Shown here: piece after piece, positions 1 through 6,933 of the stretch
How the letters are laid out: every line of letters starts with the position of its first letter
How positions within the stretch are numbered: position 1 is the stretch's first letter
DNA from: Flavobacterium sp. MedPE-SWcel
GTDB lineage: Bacteria; Bacteroidota; Bacteroidia; Flavobacteriales; Flavobacteriaceae
Assembly: GCA_001874325.1 (NCBI GenBank)
Contig: MPCW01000003.1
Span: forward strand, 1 to 64,000
Direction of reading: 5' to 3'
Length of the DNA: 64,000 nucleotides
The notes under the pieces: model-generated
What the model was told of the DNA's origin: nothing
The model's input: the letters and a program-made list of their open reading frames with translations, nothing else
The model's database searches: none
Program-made: the position numbers and the translations under genes

Positions 1-32
1 TTTAAGAGTTTTAAAAGCATATATATATATAT

Positions 33-62
33 AAAAAGCCCGCTCATTGAGCGGGCTTTTTT
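33..62 (-). terminator. Rho-independent terminator
   Basis: Perfect 9-bp inverted repeat AGCCCGCTC/GAGCGGGCT with a 3-nt loop. It is flanked by A and T tracts and lies just past the stop of the minus-strand lipoprotein gene at 84-542. Confidence 0.9.
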
Positions 63-83
63 TATTGTGATAAAGAATCTTCT

Positions 84-542
84 TTATTGCACAGTGTATG
101 CAATGTTTATAGTACCTTGACCTGTTACAGGGTTGTCAAATCCACCTCCAGGAGTGATAAGTTCTGCTGTAAAAAGACTTTGTAGTGTATTATTACCGTT
201 TATTTGTGTGTTAGAAGTGTATCCTACAATTTGCTCATAATCAGCACTAACTATCTGAAGGTTGTTAATAACTCCTGCTCCAACATTTCCAAGAGTTGTT
301 GAGAAAGTTAAAAACTCAGAAGAACTTCCGTCTTGCGATGCAGTAATGTTTATATCGCTTGCACCATTACTAGTTATTATAATGTTGTTGTAAGTTAATA
401 GGTTACCATCTATATTAATAGTTACAGATCCAGTTGCAATATAAGTAGAGTTGTTGGGTGTTGCGTTTGAGTCATCATCAGAACAAGAACTAATAGATAA
501 TGTTAAGATAGAGACTGTTAAGAATAAAAATAATTTCTTCAT
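84..542 (-). CDS. Secreted lipoprotein of unknown function
   Basis: A 152-aa protein with a lipoprotein signal peptide: Lys-Lys, a hydrophobic stretch, then lipobox SISSC with Cys20. The cysteine is followed by SDDDSN, an acidic tract resembling the lipoprotein export signal that sends Bacteroidota lipoproteins to the cell surface. The mature part is rich in Asn, Thr, Ile and Gly and looks all-beta. I recognise no family. It is monocistronic: a TATATTTG promoter box lies upstream and a strong terminator follows. A surface-exposed lipoprotein is inferred; the role is unknown. Confidence 0.8.
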   Translation of the reverse strand: MKKLFLFLTVSILTLSISSCSDDDSNATPNNSTYIATGSVTINIDGNLLTYNNIIITSNGASDINITASQDGSSSEFLTFSTTLGNVGAGVINNLQIVSADYEQIVGYTSNTQINGNNTLQSLFTAELITPGGGFDNPVTGQGTINIAYTVQ

Positions 543-580
543 GTTGTAGTTTATTTAATCGTTAAATTTAAAAATGGAAG

Positions 581-588
581 CAAATATA
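581..588 (-). promoter_or_regulatory. -7 promoter box for lipoprotein gene 84-542
   Basis: The minus strand reads TATATTTG, an exact match to the Bacteroidota -7 element TAnnTTTG, 38 nt before the start codon. No clear TTTG -33 box is seen. Confidence 0.6.
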
Positions 589-655
589 TGATTTTTGTAC
601 TAAAACTCGTAAGTATTGTTTTGTGTTGTAATATTTTAGTTTAGTTATAGACATG

Positions 656-688
656 AAAAACCCCTGCTTAATAACTAAGCAGGGGTCA
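656..688 (-). terminator. Rho-independent terminator
   Basis: Stem CCCCTGCTTA/TAAGCAGGGG with a 5-nt loop. On the minus strand it is followed by a T run. It sits downstream of the lipoprotein gene ending at 721. Confidence 0.85.
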
Positions 689-720
689 GCTTTATAACAT
701 TACCACAATGTCATGAAATA

Positions 721-1734
721 TTAAGGGAGTCCGTCTATGGCAGCCTCTACGTCAGTTTGTGAGCCTGTCATTATATCTCCAGTATCTATTACTATAATAT
801 CATTAGGTGCAAAGGTTACTGGCTTTATTGCATATTCCCACTGAGAGGTTGTACCCGAAACAAAAACAATAAACCCGTCAAGCCCTACAGGTACTTGACC
901 GTAATGCTCTCCAAAAAGTTCGGTTACAGAGTTGTATGTATCTAGTCTTGCTAGTATGTTTTGTTGTCCTTGTGTAGCAAGATATACGTTGCAATTAGTG
1001 TTATCAAACCCAGCAGGAACATCTACTTGAATGGTTGTTTTAGGGTCTGGGTAGTTATAAAAACGATCGATGTTAGACCATCCAAAATTATCTAGGTTAA
1101 GTTCATAACCTCCTCCTTCGTTACCTTGATTTTGACCAAGTTCATTCTCTTCATCTTCATCCCATACTACATCACCATCATTAGTTTCTTCACCATCCCA
1201 AACACTCATGTCGGAGTCTGGGCCGCCTGTTAAGGCAGTAGGTACAGTAAGCGTAATGTTAGCACCATCATCTATTTGTTGGCCATTAATAGTCATGTTT
1301 ACAAAGAACTCACCACCAGATTTTAATGGCCATAAATCTACCCCTGGAATTTCGGCTGTTTGTTCTTCGGCTATACCCATAGTAGTTTTATTGGCGATAG
1401 CCATAGTACTACGTTTAAAAATCTCGACATATTCTACTATTACAGTACCTTGAACTCTTTGCCCATTAACGGTAAGGCTTGAGGTACTAATGCCAATTTC
1501 AACCCCGTTATCTGTTTCTAGTGTTACGTTTCGAACATCGGTATTAAATTCAAAAAATTGAGTTATTTCTTTTAAAGCTTCATCTTGTAGTTTCTGGATA
1601 TTTGTATACTCGCCAGTATCTCTTCTAAAATTGCTTTCTAGGTTAGTAGTACTAGAATCATTGTTGTCTTCACTACTGCATGCACAGAGTGCTAAAGCTA
1701 CGACTGTAGCTTTAAATAATAATTTAGTTTTCAT
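721..1734 (-). CDS. Secreted lipoprotein, tandem paralog A
   Basis: A 337-aa predicted lipoprotein with lipobox LCAC (Cys19), followed by SSEDNN. It aligns along its length with the neighbour at 2009-3034. Shared blocks include LTVNG, a GTV-(I/F)VE(Y/F)-EIF segment near residue 105, a TTMG/PTMG motif, GG(E/Q)F(F/Y)(V/I)NMT, DDG and VPT(A/E)L(T/S)GG. An acidic linker containing VVWDEDEENE follows, then a C-terminal region with FGW-NIDRF. I recognise no named family. Beta-rich composition and the lipid anchor suggest a surface or periplasmic protein. Its leader shares a motif and stem-loop with that of the paralog. Confidence 0.8.
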   Translation of the reverse strand: MKTKLLFKATVVALALCACSSEDNNDSSTTNLESNFRRDTGEYTNIQKLQDEALKEITQFFEFNTDVRNVTLETDNGVEIGISTSSLTVNGQRVQGTVIVEYVEIFKRSTMAIANKTTMGIAEEQTAEIPGVDLWPLKSGGEFFVNMTINGQQIDDGANITLTVPTALTGGPDSDMSVWDGEETNDGDVVWDEDEENELGQNQGNEGGGYELNLDNFGWSNIDRFYNYPDPKTTIQVDVPAGFDNTNCNVYLATQGQQNILARLDTYNSVTELFGEHYGQVPVGLDGFIVFVSGTTSQWEYAIKPVTFAPNDIIVIDTGDIMTGSQTDVEAAIDGLP

Positions 1735-1746
1735 AATAATAATAGT

Positions 1747-1798
1747 TTAGTTGGATGGATGTTACAACAAATAATAGCTAGCATATTGTTGTTGTAAC
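1747..1798 (-). promoter_or_regulatory. Leader stem-loop and ATCCAACTAA motif
   Basis: In the minus-strand leader of the 721-1734 gene, arms GTTACAACAA/TTGTTGTAAC (1761-1770 and 1789-1798) enclose a loop containing GCTAGC (1777-1782). The motif ATCCAACTAA (1747-1756) follows, 12 nt before the start codon. The same elements precede the genes at 2009-3034 and, without the stem, 8803-9399. Confidence 0.55.
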
Positions 1799-1942
1799 TA
1801 TAGTAAAAGTAATAATATGTAAATTTTAGCCTAGTAAAATATTATTTTATCGATGAAACATCATTTTTTTATGTTAAAATGTAAGAATTATCTAAGTGTT
1901 GGCTTTTTAATAAAACTATAAATATTTGACATTATTTATAAC

Positions 1943-1972
1943 AAAAACCCCACTCATTGAGCGGGGTTTTCT
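1943..1972 (-). terminator. Rho-independent terminator
   Basis: Hairpin with CCCC and CTC paired to GAG and GGGG, broken by one A/C mismatch, flanked by A and T tracts. It lies downstream of the lipoprotein gene at 2009-3034. Its core (CTCATTGAGCGGG) matches the terminator at 33-62. Confidence 0.85.
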
Positions 1973-2008
1973 TTAAACTTAAATAGTTTATAAGGATAAC
2001 TATTGTGT

Positions 2009-3034
2009 TTATGGTAGGCTATTTAGCATTGCTATAAGTGCAGGGTCGCTAACAATACTAAGATCTGCTTGTGTGAAAACAATAACATCATTACCTACTA
2101 TAGTAACCTGTTGTGTTCCAATGATCCATTGTCCTCCTTGTGAAGAGGTGAATATTACATTGAATTGTGCACCTACTGGAATGTTGTCATATGGATCGTC
2201 AAACATATCTACTCCATAATTAAAATCGTTAAAACCTGTAAGTAGGTTCATTTGACCTTGGTAAGACATGTACACCATTGAGTTAGTGTCGTTAAAGCCA
2301 TCAGGAGCATCTACCCAAATTCCTGTAAACTCTTCAAAACCATCAAGGCTTTCTAGCTTATCGATATTCACCCACCCGAAGCTAAGCATCTCTACAATAA
2401 AGCTATCATCTTCTACAGGTACGTCATTTTCATTTCCTTCCTCATCAGTATCTTTTTCCCATACTACATCACCATTTTCATCTTCATCACCTACCCACAC
2501 AATCATTCCTTCAGTATCTTCTCCTTCACCACCAGATAGTTCTGTTGGAACATCTAGTGTATAAGGTACACCGTCATCTATATCCTGTCCTTCTTCGGTA
2601 GTCATGTTTATATAGAATTGACCACCTGTAATAAGCGGAGCTAATTCAGACTCTTCATTTGCTTGCCCTTCAGGTACACCCATTGTTGGCATTCCTGTAG
2701 CTACCATGTCGCCTATACCAAATATTTCGATGAATTCAACAAAAACAGTACCTTCATAAGGGTCTCCGTTAACCGTTAGATTTTCAGAGAAAACAGTCAT
2801 TTCTACTCCTTTTTTAGATATAAATTTGGCTTTTCCTTCTCTCGAGTCAAATTTAAAATACTGTCTTAGGTTATCCCTGTTACTGTCTTCTAAAGCATTT
2901 AATGCATTTTCTTCACCTTCAAGGTTTTCTTTTCTTGATGAATTGTCGTTTTCACTCACCGTGTTGTCTTCACTACTACATGCAGTAAAGAATAAGACTG
3001 CAAGAGCAATCTTAAATAATGATTTGATTTTCAT
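2009..3034 (-). CDS. Secreted lipoprotein, tandem paralog B
   Basis: A 341-aa predicted lipoprotein: MKIKSLFKI leader, lipobox FTAC (Cys19), then SSEDN. It is a diverged paralog of the gene at 721-1734 with the same order of blocks: LTVNG, a VEFIEIF segment, PTMG, GGQFYINMT, DDG, VPTELSGG, an acidic linker, then FGWVNIDKL. Both genes have their own terminators and leaders, so they are probably transcribed separately. Function is not recognised. The duplication looks old, because the proteins differ throughout while the leader architecture is kept. Confidence 0.8.
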   Translation of the reverse strand: MKIKSLFKIALAVLFFTACSSEDNTVSENDNSSRKENLEGEENALNALEDSNRDNLRQYFKFDSREGKAKFISKKGVEMTVFSENLTVNGDPYEGTVFVEFIEIFGIGDMVATGMPTMGVPEGQANEESELAPLITGGQFYINMTTEEGQDIDDGVPYTLDVPTELSGGEGEDTEGMIVWVGDEDENGDVVWEKDTDEEGNENDVPVEDDSFIVEMLSFGWVNIDKLESLDGFEEFTGIWVDAPDGFNDTNSMVYMSYQGQMNLLTGFNDFNYGVDMFDDPYDNIPVGAQFNVIFTSSQGGQWIIGTQQVTIVGNDVIVFTQADLSIVSDPALIAMLNSLP

Positions 3035-3045
3035 AATAAATTAAA

Positions 3046-3105
3046 TTAGTTGGATTTAATTGAATGTAAGCGATAAACTTAGCTAGCATGTCTATATCGT
3101 TTACA
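3046..3105 (-). promoter_or_regulatory. Leader stem-loop and ATCCAACTAA motif
   Basis: Minus-strand leader of the 2009-3034 gene. Arms 3065-3075 and 3095-3105 (TGTAAGCGATA with TATCGTTTACA on the plus strand, one mismatch) enclose a loop with GCTAGC (3082-3087). ATCCAACTAA (3046-3055) follows, 11 nt before the start. The stem sequence differs from that at 1761-1798 but pairing is retained. Confidence 0.55.
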
Positions 3106-3226
3106 AGGGTAAATTTACTAATGTGTTGATTATGAGTGTTAAAAATTATTATTTTTCGATGAAAAGGCGATTTTTTATGTTAAAGTACTATTTTGTAATA
3201 AGGGTATTACTTTGTTTGGGGTGGTA

Positions 3227-3664
3227 TTATTTAAGGTAAAAGCAGTTGTTGTAGTAATCTATAATGGCTTTACCTTTTAGTAAGATATCAGCACCTATAA
3301 TACCGTGTACAGGCTTTGCTTTATACTGTTGCAAGGCTAAGTTTACATGCGACATATCAAAAATTACTAGAGAGAAATTCTTATCTGTCCACCAGCTCAT
3401 TTTTAAAGTGTTTTGAGAGGATGTTTGTGTTAGCATGCCCACACCACCAGCACCAGCAGCTTTTGTGTCAGAGTCGGCAGTAATAAGGTTGAAATGTTCA
3501 ATACTATCAAAGCCTATACAACTGTTAGATGCACCTGTGTCGAGTATAAAATCGCCTACTACACCGTTTATTTTTGCCTTAATAAGTAAATGTTGCGTTT
3601 TAGATATTTTAAATTTTATGCGTTTATACCCTTCTTTTTTTAAGGTATCATATAAGTTCTCCAT
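3227..3664 (-). CDS. Retropepsin-like aspartic protease
   Basis: A 145-aa single-domain aspartic protease-like protein. The catalytic motif DTGAS is at residues 42-46, preceded by a GVVGDFIL strand. The later HGIIGADIL matches the second hydrophobic-glycine motif of clan AA proteases. One DTG per chain implies a homodimer, as in retroviral proteases. No signal peptide is seen. I start at the ATG at 3664: the longer frame to 3757 would overlap the tatD start, and a TATTTTTG promoter box lies at 3686-3693 inside that extension. The substrate is unknown. Confidence 0.75.
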   Translation of the reverse strand: MENLYDTLKKEGYKRIKFKISKTQHLLIKAKINGVVGDFILDTGASNSCIGFDSIEHFNLITADSDTKAAGAGGVGMLTQTSSQNTLKMSWWTDKNFSLVIFDMSHVNLALQQYKAKPVHGIIGADILLKGKAIIDYYNNCFYLK

Positions 3665-3685
3665 CGTTTCAATTTGATTGCTTCC

Positions 3686-3693
3686 CAAAAATA
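3686..3693 (-). promoter_or_regulatory. -7 promoter box for retropepsin-like gene
   Basis: The minus strand reads TATTTTTG (TAnnTTTG), ending 21 nt before the preferred ATG at 3664. It supports the shorter start. Confidence 0.5.
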
Positions 3694-3728
3694 CTTTAAA
3701 ATATGCTATAAAAGCGTTTTCAACTTTG

Positions 3729-3736
3729 TAAGTTTG
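3729..3736 (+). promoter_or_regulatory. -7 promoter box for tatD
   Basis: TAAGTTTG matches TAnnTTTG, 19 nt before the tatD ATG. No good -33 box was found. Confidence 0.5.
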
Positions 3737-3755
3737 CCGAGCAAAAAAATAGCTC

Positions 3756-4523
3756 ATGATATTTACAGATACCCATACTCATTTATATAGCGAAGAATTT
3801 CAGCAAGACAGTGATGTTGTTATACAACGCGCTATAGATGCAGGTGTAAAACGATTGTTTGTACCATCTATAGATTCTACTTATACCAAGCAGATGTATG
3901 ATTTAGAAGCTAAATATCCTGAAAATGTGTTTTTAATGATGGGTTTGCACCCAACGTATGTTAAGGATAACTATGAAGAAGAAATTGCTCATATAGAGAC
4001 TGAGCTGGCAAAACGAAAGTTTGCAGCAATAGGAGAAATAGGTATCGACTTGTATTGGGATAAAACAAGATTAGAGCAACAGCAACATGCCTTTAAACAT
4101 CAAATACAATTAGCAAAAAAGTATAATTTACCTATTAATATTCATTGTAGAGATGCTTTTGATGAAGTTTTTGAGGTATTAGAGTCAGAAAAAGGAGAGG
4201 AACTACATGGTATATTCCACTGTTTTACGGGTAGTTTTGAACAGGCTCAAAAAGCAATTTCTTATAATTTAAAATTAGGTATTGGTGGGGTAGCTACATT
4301 TAAGAATGGTAAAATTGATAAGTTCTTGAATGAAATAGATTTAAGTAATATTGTGTTAGAAACCGATTCTCCTTACTTAGCCCCTGTGCCCTATAGAGGT
4401 AAACGTAACGAAAGTAGTTATACAGTTCTTGTAGCAGAAAAGTTAGCTACAATATACAACATGAGTGTTGAGGAGATTGCTGCTGCAACGACCGAAAATA
4501 CTAAAACAATTTTTGGTTTTTAA
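3756..4523 (+). CDS. tatD: TatD family hydrolase (metal-dependent DNase)
   Basis: A 255-aa TIM-barrel metallohydrolase, normal length for the family. Metal-ligand motifs appear in order: DTHTH at residues 5-9, GEIGID near 93, NIHCRD near 128, HCFTGS near 150 and ETDSPYLAP near 203. TatD enzymes are cytoplasmic Mg-dependent 3'-to-5' nucleases linked to DNA repair and turnover. The gene is divergent from the retropepsin gene with a very short shared promoter region. The acyltransferase and ansA genes follow on the same strand. The physiological substrate cannot be read from the sequence. Confidence 0.93.
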   Translation: MIFTDTHTHLYSEEFQQDSDVVIQRAIDAGVKRLFVPSIDSTYTKQMYDLEAKYPENVFLMMGLHPTYVKDNYEEEIAHIETELAKRKFAAIGEIGIDLYWDKTRLEQQQHAFKHQIQLAKKYNLPINIHCRDAFDEVFEVLESEKGEELHGIFHCFTGSFEQAQKAISYNLKLGIGGVATFKNGKIDKFLNEIDLSNIVLETDSPYLAPVPYRGKRNESSYTVLVAEKLATIYNMSVEEIAAATTENTKTIFGF

Positions 4524-4592
4524 CAAAGAAATCCCGTTAAATTCATAAAAATTTTGTTCATTTGTGGCATTATTTTTAACGTTAAGAAGTAC

Positions 4593-5729
4593 ATGTCGAA
4601 ATTTGATCATATCCGTCCTCTTTATGATAGCGAAGTAAATGAGGCTATATGTGGTGCTTTACATCATCCGATGATGAAAGCGCTTATGAGTTTTGCATTT
4701 CCAGATGTTGAACCCGAAGTGTGGGCAGAACAACTGAAAAAGACACATTCTAAACGTGATTTTCAGGTCAATTTTATATACTCTGCGGTACAAAAAGTTC
4801 TAGAAAAAAGCTCAGAAGGTCTTACTACCTCTGGTTTCGATAAGCTAGACGCACACACGCCTTATCTTTTTATATCAAACCACAGAGATATAATACTTGA
4901 TACTTCACTTCTAAATGTTAGTCTATTCGATCACGGTCAAATAATGACAGCATCAGCAATAGGAGATAATTTAGTTCAAAAACCTTTCTTACATACATTA
5001 TCACGACTTAATAGAAATTTTGTAGTACAAAGAGGCTTGCCTCCTAGAGAACTATTGCAAAGTTCTAAGTTAATGTCAGAGTACATGTGCCAGTTATTAT
5101 TGCGCGAAAACCGTTCGGTTTGGATAGCGCAACGAGAAGGGCGTACTAAGGATGGTAATGATGCAACACATCCAGGCGTATTAAAGATGCTTGCTATGGG
5201 TGCTGAAGGTGAAAGTTTGATGGAATATTTTAAGAAAGTTAAAATAGTACCAGTATCAATATCATATGAGTATGACCCTACGGATGCTTTAAAAATGCCT
5301 ATGCTATTAGCAGAAGCTAATGATGAGGTATATGTAAAGGATAAGAATGAAGATTTTACCACATTACTTAGTGGTATAATAGGGCAGAAGAAGCGCATAC
5401 ACCTTCATATAGGAGATGTGTTAAGTGATGAATTAGATACTATTACTGCTGAATTTGATAATCAAAACAAGCAGATACAAGCGCTAGCTCAAGTAATAGA
5501 TGATGCTATATTGACTAACTATAAGTTGTGGTCTACTAATTATATAGCATATGATTTATTAAACGATACAGATCGTTTTAAAGATAAATATACTGAACAA
5601 GAAAAAATGCTTTTTGAGCGAAGACTTGAAATGCGTATTGATGGTGGAAATGAAATTTTGCGCGAAGGGTTTTTAGCAATGTATGCTAACCCTGTAGTGA
5701 ACAAAATGAAATATCAAGATGTTGTCTAA
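4593..5729 (+). CDS. Glycerol-3-phosphate/1-acylglycerol-phosphate-type acyltransferase
   Basis: A 378-aa protein with the acyltransferase signature NHRDI followed by Asp two residues on (an H-x-D-like block near residue 98) after the strand PYLFIS. A second block, AQREGRTKDG, matches the EGTRS-type phosphate-binding motif of the PlsC/PlsB superfamily. It probably transfers acyl chains in phospholipid or lipid A-related synthesis at the inner membrane. The ATG at 4593 (MSKFDHIRPLYD) is preferred over an upstream TTG. The 3' end overlaps ansA by 11 nt, which suggests translational coupling. Confidence 0.82.
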   Translation: MSKFDHIRPLYDSEVNEAICGALHHPMMKALMSFAFPDVEPEVWAEQLKKTHSKRDFQVNFIYSAVQKVLEKSSEGLTTSGFDKLDAHTPYLFISNHRDIILDTSLLNVSLFDHGQIMTASAIGDNLVQKPFLHTLSRLNRNFVVQRGLPPRELLQSSKLMSEYMCQLLLRENRSVWIAQREGRTKDGNDATHPGVLKMLAMGAEGESLMEYFKKVKIVPVSISYEYDPTDALKMPMLLAEANDEVYVKDKNEDFTTLLSGIIGQKKRIHLHIGDVLSDELDTITAEFDNQNKQIQALAQVIDDAILTNYKLWSTNYIAYDLLNDTDRFKDKYTEQEKMLFERRLEMRIDGGNEILREGFLAMYANPVVNKMKYQDVV

Positions 5730-6744
5730 ACCCAATATTTTACTGTTATATACCGGTGGTACCATTGGTATGGTTAAAGATTTTGAATCTGGAGCACTAA
5801 AGGTGTTTAACTTTGATAAGCTATTAAAAAGAATACCAGAGTTAAAGCATTTAGATTGTGTTATAGAAACGATGTCTTTTGATGCGCCTATAGATTCGTC
5901 TGATATGGTGCCTTGTCAATGGGAGAAAATAGCATCTGTAGTAGAAGATAATTATGATAGGTTTGATGGCTTTGTTATTCTTCACGGTTCAGATACTATG
6001 TCATATACAGCATCTGCGTTAAGCTTTATGCTTCAAAACCTGAATAAACCAGTTGTTCTTACAGGCTCTCAGCTTCCAATAGGTGATTTACGTACTGATG
6101 CTAAAGAAAACCTTATTACGGCTATACAAATAGCTTCTTTAAGCTATGATGGCAAGTCTGTAGTTAAGGAAGTATGTTTATATTTTGAATATAAACTTTA
6201 TAGAGGTAACCGTACTGTTAAGATAAGTGCCGAACACTTTAATGCTTTTAGTTCGCCTAATTATCCTGCCTTGGCAGAATCAGGTGTGCATTTACGAGTA
6301 AGCGAAGATTTATTGTTACCGTTGCATAATAAACCATTAAAGGTGGTTAAGAACTTTGATAATAATGTTGTTATTATGAAGGTTTTCCCTGGTATGAATG
6401 ATAAGGTATTGACTGCAATATTAAACACACCCGATCTTAAAGGTGTGGTAATAGAAACTTATGGAGCGGGTAATGCACCTACTGAACTATATTTTATAGC
6501 AGAACTGCAAAGAGCTATAGATAAAGGGATACATATTGTAAATGTAACTCAATGTTTTGGAGGTAGTGTTAATATGGGGAAATATGAAACAAGTACGGCT
6601 TTAAAAGAAATAGGGGTAATATCTGGTAGAGATATTACTACAGAGGCAGCAATTACAAAACTGATGTATTTGTTAGGTCAAGATATACTTACTGAAAATT
6701 TTAAAGAATTATTTGAGACTTCATTGTTTGGCGAAATGTCATAA
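5719..6744 (+). CDS. ansA: Type I L-asparaginase
   Basis: A 341-aa enzyme that hydrolyses L-asparagine to aspartate and ammonia. The first catalytic-Thr motif is LLYTGGTIGM (residues 9-18). The second is the ILHGSDTMSYTASALS block near residue 90, with the Thr-Asp-Lys-type site completed by the TDAKENL region. There is no signal peptide, so it is the cytoplasmic type. The start ATG lies inside the end of the acyltransferase gene. tRNA-Ser follows after a short gap with its own promoter. Confidence 0.93.
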   Translation: MLSKPNILLLYTGGTIGMVKDFESGALKVFNFDKLLKRIPELKHLDCVIETMSFDAPIDSSDMVPCQWEKIASVVEDNYDRFDGFVILHGSDTMSYTASALSFMLQNLNKPVVLTGSQLPIGDLRTDAKENLITAIQIASLSYDGKSVVKEVCLYFEYKLYRGNRTVKISAEHFNAFSSPNYPALAESGVHLRVSEDLLLPLHNKPLKVVKNFDNNVVIMKVFPGMNDKVLTAILNTPDLKGVVIETYGAGNAPTELYFIAELQRAIDKGIHIVNVTQCFGGSVNMGKYETSTALKEIGVISGRDITTEAAITKLMYLLGQDILTENFKELFETSLFGEMS

Positions 6745-6771
6745 TAATTTTTTTAAACTCTTTTTTAATCT

Positions 6772-6779
6772 TATTTTTG
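6772..6779 (+). promoter_or_regulatory. -7 promoter box for tRNA-Ser
   Basis: TATTTTTG matches TAnnTTTG and ends 15 nt before the tRNA 5' end. Confidence 0.55.
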
Positions 6780-6794
6780 CAACCTTATAAATTT

Positions 6795-6882
6795 AGAGAG
6801 GTGGCCGAGTGGTCGAAGGCGCACGCCTGGAAAGTGTGTATACTCCAAAAGGGTATCGAGGGTTCGAATCCCTTCCTCTCTG
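6795..6882 (+). tRNA. tRNA-Ser (anticodon GGA)
   Basis: Acceptor arms AGAGAGG and CCTCTCT pair perfectly, with discriminator G. The anticodon loop CTGGAAA sits between CACGC and GTGTG, giving anticodon GGA. A long variable arm (TATACTCC/GGGTATCG) is typical of class II tRNA-Ser, and the T-loop GGTTCGAATCC is present. The 3' CCA is not encoded. It reads UCC and UCU codons. Confidence 0.97.
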
Positions 6883-6888
6883 CTTAAT

Positions 6889-6925
6889 GAAAATCCTACG
6901 CTATTATTAGCGCAGGATTTTTTTA
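6889..6925. terminator. Bidirectional terminator
   Basis: Arms AAATCCT and CGCTA pair with TAGCG and AGGATTT, with one A/C mismatch and a TTAT loop, followed by T7. It lies between tRNA-Ser and the convergent pentapeptide-repeat gene. Confidence 0.85.
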
Positions 6926-6933
6926 TATACTGC

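Noticed and set aside
2268..2564. Ser/Pro-rich 98-codon plus-strand frame
   Set aside because: It lies wholly inside the lipoprotein gene at 2009-3034, antisense to its acidic linker, and has low-complexity composition.
3665..3757. N-terminal extension of the retropepsin-like frame
   Set aside because: It overlaps the tatD start and contains the -7 box at 3686-3693, so it is probably not translated.
4976..5398. 140-codon minus-strand frame
   Set aside because: It is antisense to the acyltransferase coding sequence, which has recognisable motifs.
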